In this document: piece by piece, positions 8,876 to 17,679 of the stretch
Numbering within the stretch: position 1 is the first letter of the stretch
Layout: each line of letters opens with the position of its first letter
Assembly (NCBI RefSeq): GCF_004331265.1
Contig: NZ_SJOO01000013.1
Coordinates: 1-64,000 of the forward strand
Source of the DNA: Enterobacter wuhouensis
Lineage (GTDB): Bacteria; Pseudomonadota; Gammaproteobacteria; Enterobacterales; Enterobacteriaceae
Direction: 5' to 3'
Length of the DNA: 64,000 bases
Notes under the pieces: model-generated
Databases searched by the model: none
What the model was told of the DNA's origin: nothing
What the model saw: the letters and a program-made list of their open reading frames with translations, nothing else
Program-made: the position numbers and the translations under genes

Positions 8876-9391
8876 ATGAAAAAACCGACCACCGCAGCGG
8901 GCGCGAAACGCCCAGCAAAAGCACGCCGCAAAACGCGCGAAGAACTGAACCAGGAAGCGCGCGATCGCAAACGCGATAAAAAGCATCGTGGCCATGCGGC
9001 GGGTAGCCGTGCAAGCGGCAGCGGTGCAGCAGGCGCTTCTGCAAATGGTAAGGCGCAGAAAGATCCCCGTATCGGCAGTAAAACTCCCATTCCACTGGGC
9101 GTGACAGACACCCCGGTCACTAAGCAGCACAAACCAAAGAGCGAGAAACCTATGCTTTCACCGCAGGCTGAGCTGGATTTGCTGGAGAACGATGAGCGCC
9201 TGGACGCGCTGCTGGAACGTCTTGAAGAGGGTGAAACCCTGACCACTGAAGAGCAGTCATGGGTGGATGCCAAACTGGACCGTATCGATGAGCTGATGCA
9301 GAAGCTGGGCCTGTCTTACGATGATGAAGAAGACGAAGAAGAAGAAGAAAAGCAGGAAGATATGATGCGTCTTCTGAAGGGTGGAAACTAA
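8876..9391 (+). CDS. yihI: Der GTPase-activating protein YihI
   Basis: Activator of the ribosome-assembly GTPase Der (EngA). The 171-residue product has the typical three parts: a highly basic, low-complexity Lys/Arg/Ala/Gly N-terminus (about 1-75), a conserved core (DPRIGSKTPIPLGV, then a helical LLENDERLDALLERLE segment) and a very acidic C-terminus with runs of Asp/Glu. It lies 66 bases after csrC and is followed after 3 bases by a small open frame leading to hemN. Cytoplasmic and ribosome-related, like yihA nearby. Confidence 0.93.
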   Translation: MKKPTTAAGAKRPAKARRKTREELNQEARDRKRDKKHRGHAAGSRASGSGAAGASANGKAQKDPRIGSKTPIPLGVTDTPVTKQHKPKSEKPMLSPQAELDLLENDERLDALLERLEEGETLTTEEQSWVDAKLDRIDELMQKLGLSYDDEEDEEEEEKQEDMMRLLKGGN

Positions 9392-9394
9392 CAT

Positions 9395-9577
9395 TTGCAC
9401 CCGGCAGGTACGATAGTCCTGCTTATAACCCTTCCGGTTATATGTTATCTGGTGTGGTTATTCGTTAAACTACGGCGGTTGTCGCGGCGACAGAAGTGGC
9501 TGCGCACCCGAATGATGCCCCCCAACGGGGCCAGAACGGGCCGCCGTATGCGAACGCGACACCAACGGAAGGAGTGA
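9395..9577 (+). CDS. possible small membrane protein between yihI and hemN
   Basis: Open frame of 60 codons exactly filling the yihI-hemN gap: it begins (TTG) 3 bases after the yihI stop and ends 2 bases before the hemN ATG. Residues about 5-25 (TIVLLITLPVICYLVWLFV) form a hydrophobic helix followed by a strongly basic tail rich in Arg. I recall that some gammaproteobacteria have a longer single-helix DUF2489 protein next to hemN, so this could be a shortened relative or a relic. The start codon is weak (TTG, poor ribosome site) and I do not recognise the protein. It may not be expressed. Confidence 0.35.
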   Translation: MHPAGTIVLLITLPVICYLVWLFVKLRRLSRRQKWLRTRMMPPNGARTGRRMRTRHQRKE

Positions 9578-9579
9578 GC

Positions 9580-10953
9580 ATGTCAGCACCAACTATCGAC
9601 TGGGATTTGGCCCTAATCCAGAAATATAACTATTCCGGGCCGCGTTATACCTCTTACCCCACCGCGCTGGAGTTCTCCGATACTTTCGGCGAGGCGGAAT
9701 TTCAGCAGGCTGTCGCGCGCTATCCCGAGCGTCCGCTGTCGCTCTACGTCCATATTCCGTTCTGCCACAAGCTTTGCTACTTCTGCGGCTGCAATAAAAT
9801 TGTTACCCGCCAGCAGCATAAAGCCGATCAGTACCTTGATGCGTTCGAACAAGAAATTCTGCATCGCGCGCCGCTGTTTGCCGGTCGTCACGTCAGCCAG
9901 CTTCACTGGGGCGGCGGTACGCCAACCTATCTGAATAAAACGCAAATCACCCGCCTGATGACGCTGCTGCGCAGCAACTTCAATTTTGATGAAGATGCCG
10001 AAATCTCGATTGAAGTGGATCCGCGTGAAATCGAGCTGGATGTACTGGATCACTTACGCGCAGAGGGGTTCAACCGCCTGAGCATGGGCGTGCAGGACTT
10101 CAACAAAGAGGTGCAGCGCCTGGTGAACCGCGAGCAGGACGAAGAATTTATCTTTGCCTTACTCAACCACGCGCGTGACATCGGCTTTACCTCAACCAAT
10201 ATCGACCTGATTTACGGCCTGCCGAAGCAGACGCCGGAGAGCTTTGCCTTCACGCTAAAACGCGTGGCCGAGCTCAATCCGGACCGCCTGAGCGTCTTTA
10301 ACTACGCGCATCTGCCGACGCTGTTTGCCGCTCAGCGCAAAATCAAAGATGCCGACCTGCCGTCAGCCCAGCAAAAGCTGGATATCCTGCAGGAAACCAT
10401 CACCTCGCTGACCGACGCCGGCTATCAGTTTATCGGGATGGACCACTTTGCCCGTCCGGACGACGAGCTGGCGATTGCCCAGCGTGAAGGCATTCTGCAC
10501 CGCAATTTCCAGGGCTACACCACGCAGGGCGATACCGATCTGCTGGGAATGGGCGTCTCCGCCATCAGCATGATCGGCGACTGCTACGCGCAGAACCAGA
10601 AAGAGCTGAAGCTTTACTATCAGCAGGTCGATGAAACCGGCAACGCCCTGTGGCGCGGTATCGCATTAACCCGTGATGACTGCATCAGACGCGACGTCAT
10701 AAAGGCGCTGATCTGCAACTTCCGTCTCGACTTCCGCGACGTGGAAGCGCAGTGGGATCTGACGTTCAGTGATTATTTCGCCGAAGACCTGAAGCTCATT
10801 GCACCGCTGGCGAAAGATGGGCTGGTGGATGCGTCGGAGAGTGCGATTGAGGTTACGCCGAAAGGGCGCCTGTTGATTCGTAATATCTGCATGTGCTTTG
10901 ACGCGTACCTGCGTCAGAAAGCCCGTATGCAGCAGTTCTCGCGGGTGATTTAA
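9580..10953 (+). CDS. hemN: oxygen-independent coproporphyrinogen III oxidase HemN
   Basis: Radical-SAM enzyme that decarboxylates two propionates of coproporphyrinogen III to protoporphyrinogen IX without oxygen, in heme synthesis. The 457 residues equal E. coli HemN. The cluster motif C-HKL-C-YF-C-GC (CX3CX2C) lies near residues 62-69, followed by HWGGGTPTYL. The ATG at 9580 has GGAG upstream and aligns with E. coli MSVQQIDW; the frame is open further left but overlaps the small open frame. Cytoplasmic. Followed by paired REP elements. Confidence 0.97.
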   Translation: MSAPTIDWDLALIQKYNYSGPRYTSYPTALEFSDTFGEAEFQQAVARYPERPLSLYVHIPFCHKLCYFCGCNKIVTRQQHKADQYLDAFEQEILHRAPLFAGRHVSQLHWGGGTPTYLNKTQITRLMTLLRSNFNFDEDAEISIEVDPREIELDVLDHLRAEGFNRLSMGVQDFNKEVQRLVNREQDEEFIFALLNHARDIGFTSTNIDLIYGLPKQTPESFAFTLKRVAELNPDRLSVFNYAHLPTLFAAQRKIKDADLPSAQQKLDILQETITSLTDAGYQFIGMDHFARPDDELAIAQREGILHRNFQGYTTQGDTDLLGMGVSAISMIGDCYAQNQKELKLYYQQVDETGNALWRGIALTRDDCIRRDVIKALICNFRLDFRDVEAQWDLTFSDYFAEDLKLIAPLAKDGLVDASESAIEVTPKGRLLIRNICMCFDAYLRQKARMQQFSRVI

Positions 10954-10960
10954 GCTGCAA

Positions 10961-11036
10961 TGCTGGGTGGCGGCTTCGCCTTACCCAGCCTACAAAAGTG
11001 CGAAATGTAGGCCGGGTAAGCGAAGCGCCACCCGGC
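10961..11036. repeat. paired REP elements (BIME-like)
   Basis: Two REP cores in opposite orientation: GCTGGGTGGCGG...CCTTACCCAGCCTAC at 10962-10993 and GTAGGCCGGGTAAGCG...CCACCCGGC at 11007-11036. They sit between hemN and yshB, after the hemN stop, and may act as 3'-end structure for both convergent transcripts. Confidence 0.85.
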
Positions 11037-11053
11037 TTTTCTTCACCTTCTAG

Positions 11054-11164
11054 CTAGCTAAACAGCCCCACCAGCGCCGCACACAGCACTGCGGCAACGG
11101 CTGTTTGTGGCGTATGGCTTTCAGCTGCTCCGCTAGAGAGCAAATTGACTAATGATTCCAGCAT
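11054..11164 (-). CDS. yshB: small protein YshB
   Basis: 36-codon gene on the minus strand between hemN and glnG. The translation starts MLESLVNLLSSGAAESH and ends CAALVGLFS, an almost exact match to the 36-residue E. coli small protein YshB. The hydrophobic C-terminal half suggests a single membrane helix. A GGGGGGA stretch upstream can serve as ribosome site. In Salmonella, YshB has been linked to intracellular replication; its molecular role is not known to me. Located downstream of glnG on the same strand. Confidence 0.9.
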   Translation of the reverse strand: MLESLVNLLSSGAAESHTPQTAVAAVLCAALVGLFS

Positions 11165-11274
11165 GATGATCCCCCCAAATTTCCGGGCACGATCATACAA
11201 AACTCATCGGAACAGTAAAGCGCAAAATAACGGCAATTTACGCTCAAATAATCATCTTTACACAGCGGTAAAGA

Positions 11275-12687
11275 TCACTCCATTCCCAGCTCTTTCAGCT
11301 TGCGCGTCAGGGTATTTCGGCCCCATCCCAGCAGGCGAGCGGCCTCCTGTTTATGGCCCTGCGTATGACGAAGCGCGGTGGTCAGCAGCGTGCGCTCCAT
11401 CTCAGGCTGAGCCTCAGACAGCAGGTTTTGATGACCGGAACGCAGCGCGCGATCGGCCCACTGCGCCAGCAGCGTCGCCCAGCTGTCCGGCAGCGCGTGT
11501 CCGGTGCTGCTTTCAGGGACAGTGGCTTCAAAAAGCTCCGCCGGTAAATCCTGAATCAGCACTTCCTGCCCGGCGGCCATCACGGTCAGCCAGCGACAGG
11601 TGTTCTCCAGCTGGCGCACGTTGCCCGGCCAGGCCAGGCGGGTGAGGGCGGCGTCGGTTTCCGGATGCAGCAGCTTCGCTTCAACGCCCAGCTCGCGGGC
11701 AGCCACCTGCAGGAAGTGACGCGCGAGGCGCGGAATGTCTTCACGACGCTCGCGCAGCGGCGGCAGGTGAACGCGGATCACGTTCAGGCGGTGGAATAAA
11801 TCCTCGCGGAATTTACCCTCCTGCACGCGCAGCTCCAGGTTCTGGTGCGTCGCCGCGATAATGCGCACGTCGACCTTCACCGGCGCATAGCCGCCCACGC
11901 GGTAAAACTGCCCGTCGGCCAGCACGCGCAGCAGGCGCGTCTGAACGTCCAGCGGCATATCGCCGATTTCATCCAGGAAAAGCGTGCCGCCATCGGCCTG
12001 CTCAAAGCGACCCTGACGAATGGTATTCGCGCCGGTAAACGCCCCTTTTTCATGGCCGAACAGCTCGGACTCAATCAAATCCTTCGGGATCGCCGCCATG
12101 TTTAGCGCGATAAAAGGCGCTTTTGCCCGCGGGCTATGGCGATGCAGCGCGTGGGCAACAAGCTCTTTACCGGTTCCCGATTCGCCGTTAATCAATACGC
12201 TGATGGACGAACGTGAAAGACGTCCGATGATGCGAAACACATCCTGCATCGCAGGCGCTTCGCCAATGATGTCCGTCGTGGGGCCAAAATCGGGCGCATT
12301 ACGAGGCTGTTGTTGTTCCTGGTAGTGGCTGATGGCGCGTTCGACCAGCGCAACCGCCTCGTCGATATCAAACGGCTTTGGCAGGTAATCAAACGCCCCT
12401 TGCTGGTAAGCGCTTACGGCGGCATCCAGATCGGAGTGCGCCGTCATTATGATGACCGGAAGCATAGGATGGCGTTGTTTGATCTGCTTTAACAGCGCCA
12501 GCCCGTCCATTCCCGGCATGCGAATATCGGACAGCAGAACGTCCGGCGTTTTGGTCGTCAGTGCATCAAGCACCTCGCTGCCGCTCTCAAACGTCGTGCA
12601 GGTCAATCCCGCTCCGGTGAGCGCGCGTTCAAGCACCCAACGGATGGAGCTATCGTCATCGACTACCCAGACTATCCCTCGTTGCAT
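11275..12687 (-). CDS. glnG: nitrogen regulation response regulator NtrC (GlnG)
   Basis: Sigma-54-dependent activator of nitrogen-limitation genes. Domains in order: receiver with phosphoacceptor Asp in LLSDIRMPG (about residue 54), AAA+ domain with Walker A GESGTGKE, the sigma-54 contact loop GAFTGA and Walker B LFLDEIGD, then a C-terminal Fis-type helix-turn-helix (GHKQEAARLLGWGRNTLTRK). The start at MQRGIVW gives 470 residues and has AAGGTG upstream. It lies 11 bases after glnL on the minus strand; the ORF is open 3 codons further but not needed. Its targets in this window are the NtrC sites upstream of glnA and glnL. Confidence 0.97.
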   Translation of the reverse strand: MQRGIVWVVDDDSSIRWVLERALTGAGLTCTTFESGSEVLDALTTKTPDVLLSDIRMPGMDGLALLKQIKQRHPMLPVIIMTAHSDLDAAVSAYQQGAFDYLPKPFDIDEAVALVERAISHYQEQQQPRNAPDFGPTTDIIGEAPAMQDVFRIIGRLSRSSISVLINGESGTGKELVAHALHRHSPRAKAPFIALNMAAIPKDLIESELFGHEKGAFTGANTIRQGRFEQADGGTLFLDEIGDMPLDVQTRLLRVLADGQFYRVGGYAPVKVDVRIIAATHQNLELRVQEGKFREDLFHRLNVIRVHLPPLRERREDIPRLARHFLQVAARELGVEAKLLHPETDAALTRLAWPGNVRQLENTCRWLTVMAAGQEVLIQDLPAELFEATVPESSTGHALPDSWATLLAQWADRALRSGHQNLLSEAQPEMERTLLTTALRHTQGHKQEAARLLGWGRNTLTRKLKELGME

Positions 12688-12698
12688 AAACGTCACCT

Positions 12699-13748
12699 TT
12701 ATTTTTTAATCGGCAGGAAAACCGAAAACTCGGTATGCCCCGGCCAACTGGTAAATTCAATTTTGCCAGAGTGTTGGTCAATCAGGCTGCGGGCAATGGA
12801 TAACCCCAGCCCGGTCCCGCCTTCGCGGCCGCTGACCATCGGGTAAAACAGCGTGTCCTGCAGATGCGGTGGAATACCCGGTCCGTTATCTTCGACGTCG
12901 ATACGTGCCGCCAGACGGTAGCGAACGCCGTGCAGCGTAAGCTGGAATGCGGTGCGGGTGCGCAGGATTATTTCGCCCCCCTCCGGCCCCAGCGCCTGCA
13001 GCGCGTTGCGCACAATATTCAGCAGAACCTGTTCGATCTGATCCGGGTCGTGCGCCAGTTCCGGCAGGCTTGGGTCGTAATCACGCACCAGCGTGACGTT
13101 GTCCGGGAGTTCCATAGAGACAAGCTTCACCACGCGCTCGGCCACTTTATGAATGCTTTCAGAGATATGCATTCCCGGCTGCTGCGGCCCTAACAGGCGG
13201 TCGACCAGATTACGCAGGCGGTCGGCCTGTTCAATGATGACGTTGGTATACTCCGCGAGCGCGGGGTCCGGCAGCGCTTTGGTCAACAGCTGCGCCGCGC
13301 CGCGAAGCCCGCCCAGCGGGTTTTTGATTTCATGCGCCAGGCCGCGTACCAGGTCGCGAGCCGCGATTTGCTGGGCGTGCTGGAGCTGCTCCTGGCTGAG
13401 GCGGCGCTGGTTATCCATCGGCGCCATTTCGAGCAGGATCAACCCTTCAGGCAGCCGCTGCGCCGTCAGGGACAGAATGTGCGAGCGCCCGTCGATCACC
13501 AGCGTCACTTCGTTATCCGTGAACCCCTGACCGGCCTGCAGACTCTCCTGCATCAGGCCAATATTCAGCGAAAAATAGCTCAACAGCTCAGGAAGCGGGG
13601 TGCCAAACAGTTTACGCGCGCTCTGGGCGAGCAGCTGCTGCGCCGCCGGGTTGGCGTAATGCACCGCCAGCTCGTCATCGACCAGCAAGATACTGTTAAT
13701 CAAGGAATTGAGGATCTGCCCAGCATCGGGCAGCGTGCCAGTTGCCAT
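12699..13748 (-). CDS. glnL: nitrogen regulation sensor histidine kinase NtrB (GlnL)
   Basis: Soluble kinase/phosphatase that phosphorylates NtrC under nitrogen limitation; PII (GlnB) switches it to phosphatase. The 349 residues match E. coli. An N-terminal PAS domain (about 10-120) is followed by the H-box GLAHEIKNPLGG with the phosphorylated His near 139, the N-box NIVRNALQAL and the G-boxes DNGPGIPP and GGTGLGLSIA. No transmembrane segments. The ATG has GGAG about 8 bases upstream. It can be transcribed from glnA or from its own NtrC-repressed promoter, whose operator is the palindrome at 13771-13787. Confidence 0.97.
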   Translation of the reverse strand: MATGTLPDAGQILNSLINSILLVDDELAVHYANPAAQQLLAQSARKLFGTPLPELLSYFSLNIGLMQESLQAGQGFTDNEVTLVIDGRSHILSLTAQRLPEGLILLEMAPMDNQRRLSQEQLQHAQQIAARDLVRGLAHEIKNPLGGLRGAAQLLTKALPDPALAEYTNVIIEQADRLRNLVDRLLGPQQPGMHISESIHKVAERVVKLVSMELPDNVTLVRDYDPSLPELAHDPDQIEQVLLNIVRNALQALGPEGGEIILRTRTAFQLTLHGVRYRLAARIDVEDNGPGIPPHLQDTLFYPMVSGREGGTGLGLSIARSLIDQHSGKIEFTSWPGHTEFSVFLPIKK

Positions 13749-13770
13749 TCAGCAGTCTCCTGGAGTTGGT

Positions 13771-13787
13771 TGCACTAATTTAGTGCA
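13771..13787. promoter_or_regulatory. NtrC operator at the glnL promoter
   Basis: TGCACTAA-T-TTAGTGCA, a perfect 17-base dyad that fits the NtrC site TGCAC-N7-GTGCA. It lies 22 bases before the glnL start codon on the minus strand. NtrC binding here would repress the local glnL promoter, as known for E. coli glnLp. Confidence 0.8.
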
Positions 13788-13837
13788 GTATAGCTTTTTC
13801 GTCGTAAAAAGCGCGTGAGATCAGGTTGTTGGTGGAG

Positions 13838-13934
13838 AAAAAAGCCCATCCGAAGATGGGCTGAAAGTTTCCACGGCAACAACTAAAAACAGCTTGCGGG
13901 TCACGCGAAAAGGTCGCGTGAAACCCGTTAAAAC
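13838..13934 (-). ncRNA. glnZ: glnA 3' UTR with terminator, possible GlnZ-type small RNA
   Basis: The 3' untranslated region of glnA ends in a textbook terminator on the minus strand: AGCCCATC-TTCG-GATGGGCT followed by TTTTTT (13838-13862). Enterobacteria are reported to release the Hfq-bound small RNA GlnZ from the glnA 3' UTR, so this stretch is the expected locus. A second GC-rich hairpin (CACGCGACC...CGCGTGA) lies just after the glnA stop. I infer the RNA from position; I cannot confirm the processing site. The terminator itself is well supported. Confidence 0.5.
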
Positions 13935-15344
13935 TTAAACGCTGTAGTACAGTTCGAACTCAACCGGGTGCGGGGTCATGCGAACGCGGTCGTTTTCTTC
14001 GGTACGCAGCGCGATGTAAGCGTCGATAGCTTCATCGGTGAACACGCCGCCAGCCGTCAGGAACTCACGGTCTGCGTCCAGCGCCTGCAGGGCTTCTTCC
14101 AGAGAACCGGCAACCTGTGGGATCTCTTTCGCTTCTTCTGGCGGCAGGTCGTACAGGTTTTTGTCCATGGCTTCGCCTGGGTGGATCTTGTTCTTAATAC
14201 CGTCCAGACCGGCCATCAGCAGCGCTGCGAAGCACAGGTATGGGTTAGCCGCTGGGTCCGGGAAGCGCACTTCGATACGGCGCGCTTTTGGCGACGCAAC
14301 AACCGGGATACGGATAGAAGCAGAACGGTTACGGGCAGAGTAAGCCAGCATGACCGGCGCTTCGTAGCCTGGGACCAGACGCTTGTAGGAGTTAGTGGTT
14401 GGGTTCGCCAGGGCGTTGATCGCTTTAGCGTGTTTGATAACACCACCGATGTAGTGCAGCGCCTGCTCGGACAGACCGGCATATTTGTCGCCAGAGAACA
14501 GGTTAGTGCCGTTCTTGGACAGGGACATGTGGCAGTGCATACCGGAACCGTTGTCGCCAAACATTGGTTTTGGCATGAAGGTCGCGGTTTTACCGAAACG
14601 GTGCGCAACGTTGTGCACAACGTATTTGTAGATCTGAATCTCATCCGCTTTTTTGGTCATGGTGTTGAAGCGGGTAGCGATTTCGTTCTGGCCAGCGGTG
14701 GCCACTTCGTGGTGGTGCGCTTCAACAACCAGGCCCATCTCTTCCATGATCAGACACATGGTAGAACGAATGTCCTGTGAAGAATCGACCGGAGGAACCG
14801 GGAAGTAACCGCCTTTCACGCCAGGACGGTGACCTTTGTTACCACCTTCGTATTTGGTGGAAGAGTTCCATGCGCCTTCGATGTCATCGATAGCCACGTG
14901 GGAACCAGAAATTGAAGCGCCGAAACGGATGTCGTCAAACAGGAAGAACTCTGGCTCTGGCCCGAACAGAACGGTGTCCGCGATGCCGGTAGAACGCAGG
15001 TACTCTTCAGCGCGTTTCGCGATGGAGCGTGGATCGCGGTCGTAACCCTGCAGCGTGCCTGGCTCGAGGATATCACAACGGATGATCAGAGTCGGTTCTT
15101 CGAAGAACGGGTCAATGAGCGCGGTGGTCGCGTCCGGCATCAGAACCATGTCGGATTCGTTAATGCCTTTCCAGCCGCCAATGGAGGAGCCGTCAAACAT
15201 TTTGCCTTCTTCAAAGAATTCGGCGTTCACCTGATGAGCAGGGATTGTGACGTGCTGTTCTTTACCTTTGGTATCGGTGAAGCGCAGATCAACAAACTTC
15301 ACTTCATGTTCGTTCAGCATCGTCAAAACGTGTTCAGCGGACAT
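13935..15344 (-). CDS. glnA: glutamine synthetase, type I (GlnA)
   Basis: Makes glutamine from glutamate, ammonia and ATP; dodecameric cytoplasmic enzyme and main ammonia-assimilating step under nitrogen limitation. The 469 residues equal E. coli GlnA. The beta-grasp domain is followed by the ATP/glutamate domain with the metal-site segment FGPEPEFFLFD, NGSGMHCHMS, and the KPRR-like SPKARRIEVR. The adenylylation tyrosine is within NLYDLP near residue 398. First gene of glnALG. Regulated by NtrC at three upstream sites and a sigma-54 promoter. Confidence 0.98.
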   Translation of the reverse strand: MSAEHVLTMLNEHEVKFVDLRFTDTKGKEQHVTIPAHQVNAEFFEEGKMFDGSSIGGWKGINESDMVLMPDATTALIDPFFEEPTLIIRCDILEPGTLQGYDRDPRSIAKRAEEYLRSTGIADTVLFGPEPEFFLFDDIRFGASISGSHVAIDDIEGAWNSSTKYEGGNKGHRPGVKGGYFPVPPVDSSQDIRSTMCLIMEEMGLVVEAHHHEVATAGQNEIATRFNTMTKKADEIQIYKYVVHNVAHRFGKTATFMPKPMFGDNGSGMHCHMSLSKNGTNLFSGDKYAGLSEQALHYIGGVIKHAKAINALANPTTNSYKRLVPGYEAPVMLAYSARNRSASIRIPVVASPKARRIEVRFPDPAANPYLCFAALLMAGLDGIKNKIHPGEAMDKNLYDLPPEEAKEIPQVAGSLEEALQALDADREFLTAGGVFTDEAIDAYIALRTEENDRVRMTPHPVEFELYYSV

Positions 15345-15430
15345 ACTTAACTCTCCAGATTGGTCATTGTCGTCGTGGTAACGAGGTCTTCAATTTCTGT
15401 TTGTACTGGCTGTTGCCATGTATTTTTTAT

Positions 15431-15570
15431 AAAGCGAAATCTGTGCCAACTTTTAAAACACCCCCAAAAGGCGTTATCATGCGCACCATAGTGCAAAAGG
15501 GCTGCACCACGATGGATTTGTTGCACCAGTATAGTGCTTCAATGTGAACATTGAGCACCATATTGGTGCA
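15431..15570 (-). promoter_or_regulatory. glnA sigma-54 promoter and NtrC enhancer sites
   Basis: On the minus strand the element TTGGCACAGATTTCGCTTT (15431-15449) has the sigma-54 GG/GC spacing and matches E. coli glnAp2. Upstream of it lie three NtrC-like dyads: 15483-15495 (GCACCATAGTGCA), 15522-15537 (TGCACCAGTATAGTGC) and 15555-15570 (GCACCATATTGGTGCA, the strongest). The two distal ones lie about 105 and 140 bases upstream of the expected start, the enhancer positions known for E. coli. The remaining bases up to typA (15571-15722) should contain glnAp1 and the typA promoter. Confidence 0.85.
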
Positions 15571-15722
15571 ATTTACGTTAAAGTGCCCTTTTACCGCTCC
15601 GTGAAAGCGATCACAAAGCATCTCTGCAATACTTGTTTGCGGGGGATGTTTGTGATCCTGTTTTGTAGTGCGATTAATCCGTGTACAATAACGCGCTATT
15701 TCTAAATGCCTGAGGCAAAGTT

Positions 15723-17546
15723 GTGATCGAAAATTTGCGTAACATCGCCATCATCGCGCACGTAGACCATGGTAAAACTACCCTGGTTGACAAGCTGCTG
15801 CAGCAATCCGGTACGTTTGATGCGCGTGCCGAAACCCAAGAACGCGTGATGGACTCCAACGATTTGGAGAAAGAGCGTGGGATTACTATCCTCGCGAAAA
15901 ACACCGCGATTAAATGGAATGACTACCGTATCAACATCGTTGATACCCCAGGGCACGCCGACTTCGGTGGTGAAGTTGAACGTGTAATGTCCATGGTAGA
16001 CTCCGTTCTGCTGGTCGTTGACGCAATGGATGGCCCAATGCCACAGACGCGCTTCGTGACCAAAAAAGCTTTTGCCCATGGTCTGAAGCCAATCGTTGTT
16101 ATTAACAAAGTTGACCGCCCTGGCGCGCGTCCTGACTGGGTTGTTGACCAGGTCTTCGACCTGTTCGTTAACCTCGACGCGACCGACGAGCAGCTGGACT
16201 TCCCTATCGTTTACGCTTCTGCGCTGAACGGTATTGCAGGTCTGGACCACGAAGACATGGCCGAAGACATGACCCCGCTGTACCAGGCGATTGTTGACCG
16301 TGTTCCTGCACCAAACGTTGATCTCGACGGCACCCTGCAGATGCAGATCTCTCAGCTCGACTACAACAACTACGTTGGCGTCATCGGCATTGGTCGTATC
16401 AAGCGCGGTAAAGTTAAGCCTAACCAGCAGGTTACTATCATCGATAGCGAAGGCAAAACCCGTAACGGTAAAGTCGGTAAAGTCCTGACTCACCTAGGTC
16501 TTGAGCGTATCGATAGCGACATCGCTGAAGCAGGCGACATCATCGCCATCACCGGTCTGGGTGAGCTGAACATCTCCGACACCATCTGCGATCCGCAGAA
16601 CGTCGAAGCGCTGCCGGCCCTGTCCGTTGATGAACCAACCGTATCCATGTTCTTCAACGTCAACACCTCTCCGTTCTGTGGTAAAGAAGGTAAGTTCGTT
16701 ACTTCTCGTCAGATCCTTGACCGCCTGAACAAAGAGCTGGTGCACAACGTTGCGCTGCGCGTTGAAGAAACACCAGACGCCGATGCATTCCGCGTGTCCG
16801 GTCGTGGTGAGCTGCACCTGTCAGTTCTGATCGAAAACATGCGTCGTGAAGGTTTCGAGATGGCGGTTTCCCGTCCGAAAGTTATCTTCCGCGAAATCGA
16901 CGGCCGTAAACAAGAGCCGTTCGAAAACGTCACGCTGGACGTTGAAGAGCAGCACCAGGGTTCTGTGATGCAGGCTCTGGGCGAGCGTAAAGGCGACCTG
17001 AAAAACATGAATCCAGACGGCAAAGGCCGCGTACGTCTCGACTACGTGATCCCAAGCCGTGGTCTGATCGGCTTCCGTTCAGAATTCATGACCATGACGT
17101 CCGGTACCGGTCTGCTGTACTCCACCTTCAGCCACTACGACGACGTGCGTCCAGGCGAAGTGGGCCAGCGTAACAACGGCGTGCTGATCTCCAACGGTCA
17201 GGGTAAAGCGGTTGCGTTCGCACTGTTCAGCCTGCAGGACCGCGGTAAGCTGTTCCTGGGCCACGGTGCCGAAGTTTACGAAGGCCAGATCATCGGTATT
17301 CACAGCCGTTCTAACGACCTGACCGTAAACTGCCTGACCGGTAAGAAACTGACCAACATGCGTGCGTCCGGTACTGACGAAGCAACGGTTCTGGTTCCAC
17401 CGGTTAAGATGACCCTGGAGCAGGCTCTGGAGTTCATCGATGATGACGAACTGGTCGAAGTGACTCCACAGTCAATTCGTATCCGTAAACGTCACCTGAC
17501 CGAGAACGACCGTAAACGCGCGATGCGTGGTCCGAAAGAAGACTAA
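15723..17546 (+). CDS. typA: ribosome-dependent GTPase TypA/BipA
   Basis: Translational GTPase of the EF-G family, involved in 50S assembly at low temperature and in stress adaptation. The 607 residues include G1 AHVDHGKTT, G2 region RGITILAKNT, G3 DTPGHAD and G4 NKVDRPGA, then the beta-barrel, two alpha/beta domains and the BipA-specific C-terminal domain. It starts with GTG (VIENLRN) as in E. coli. Divergent from glnA. A strong terminator follows. Cytoplasmic, bound to the 70S ribosome. Confidence 0.97.
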   Translation: MIENLRNIAIIAHVDHGKTTLVDKLLQQSGTFDARAETQERVMDSNDLEKERGITILAKNTAIKWNDYRINIVDTPGHADFGGEVERVMSMVDSVLLVVDAMDGPMPQTRFVTKKAFAHGLKPIVVINKVDRPGARPDWVVDQVFDLFVNLDATDEQLDFPIVYASALNGIAGLDHEDMAEDMTPLYQAIVDRVPAPNVDLDGTLQMQISQLDYNNYVGVIGIGRIKRGKVKPNQQVTIIDSEGKTRNGKVGKVLTHLGLERIDSDIAEAGDIIAITGLGELNISDTICDPQNVEALPALSVDEPTVSMFFNVNTSPFCGKEGKFVTSRQILDRLNKELVHNVALRVEETPDADAFRVSGRGELHLSVLIENMRREGFEMAVSRPKVIFREIDGRKQEPFENVTLDVEEQHQGSVMQALGERKGDLKNMNPDGKGRVRLDYVIPSRGLIGFRSEFMTMTSGTGLLYSTFSHYDDVRPGEVGQRNNGVLISNGQGKAVAFALFSLQDRGKLFLGHGAEVYEGQIIGIHSRSNDLTVNCLTGKKLTNMRASGTDEATVLVPPVKMTLEQALEFIDDDELVEVTPQSIRIRKRHLTENDRKRAMRGPKED

Positions 17547-17567
17547 TTCACTCCTCTTTTAGTCTCT

Positions 17568-17600
17568 AAAACCCCGCCCTTATGGCGGGGTTTTTCTTTT
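17568..17600 (+). terminator. typA terminator
   Basis: AACCCCGCC-CTTAT-GGCGGGGTT followed by TTTTCTTTT, 22 bases after the typA stop codon. Confidence 0.9.
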
Positions 17601-17679
17601 TCTGCGTTGTGTCCCTCTCCATAGCCAAACCTTATCTTTCCCGCTACAGTTACTTTTCCACGGCGAAAAGGAGATAAAC

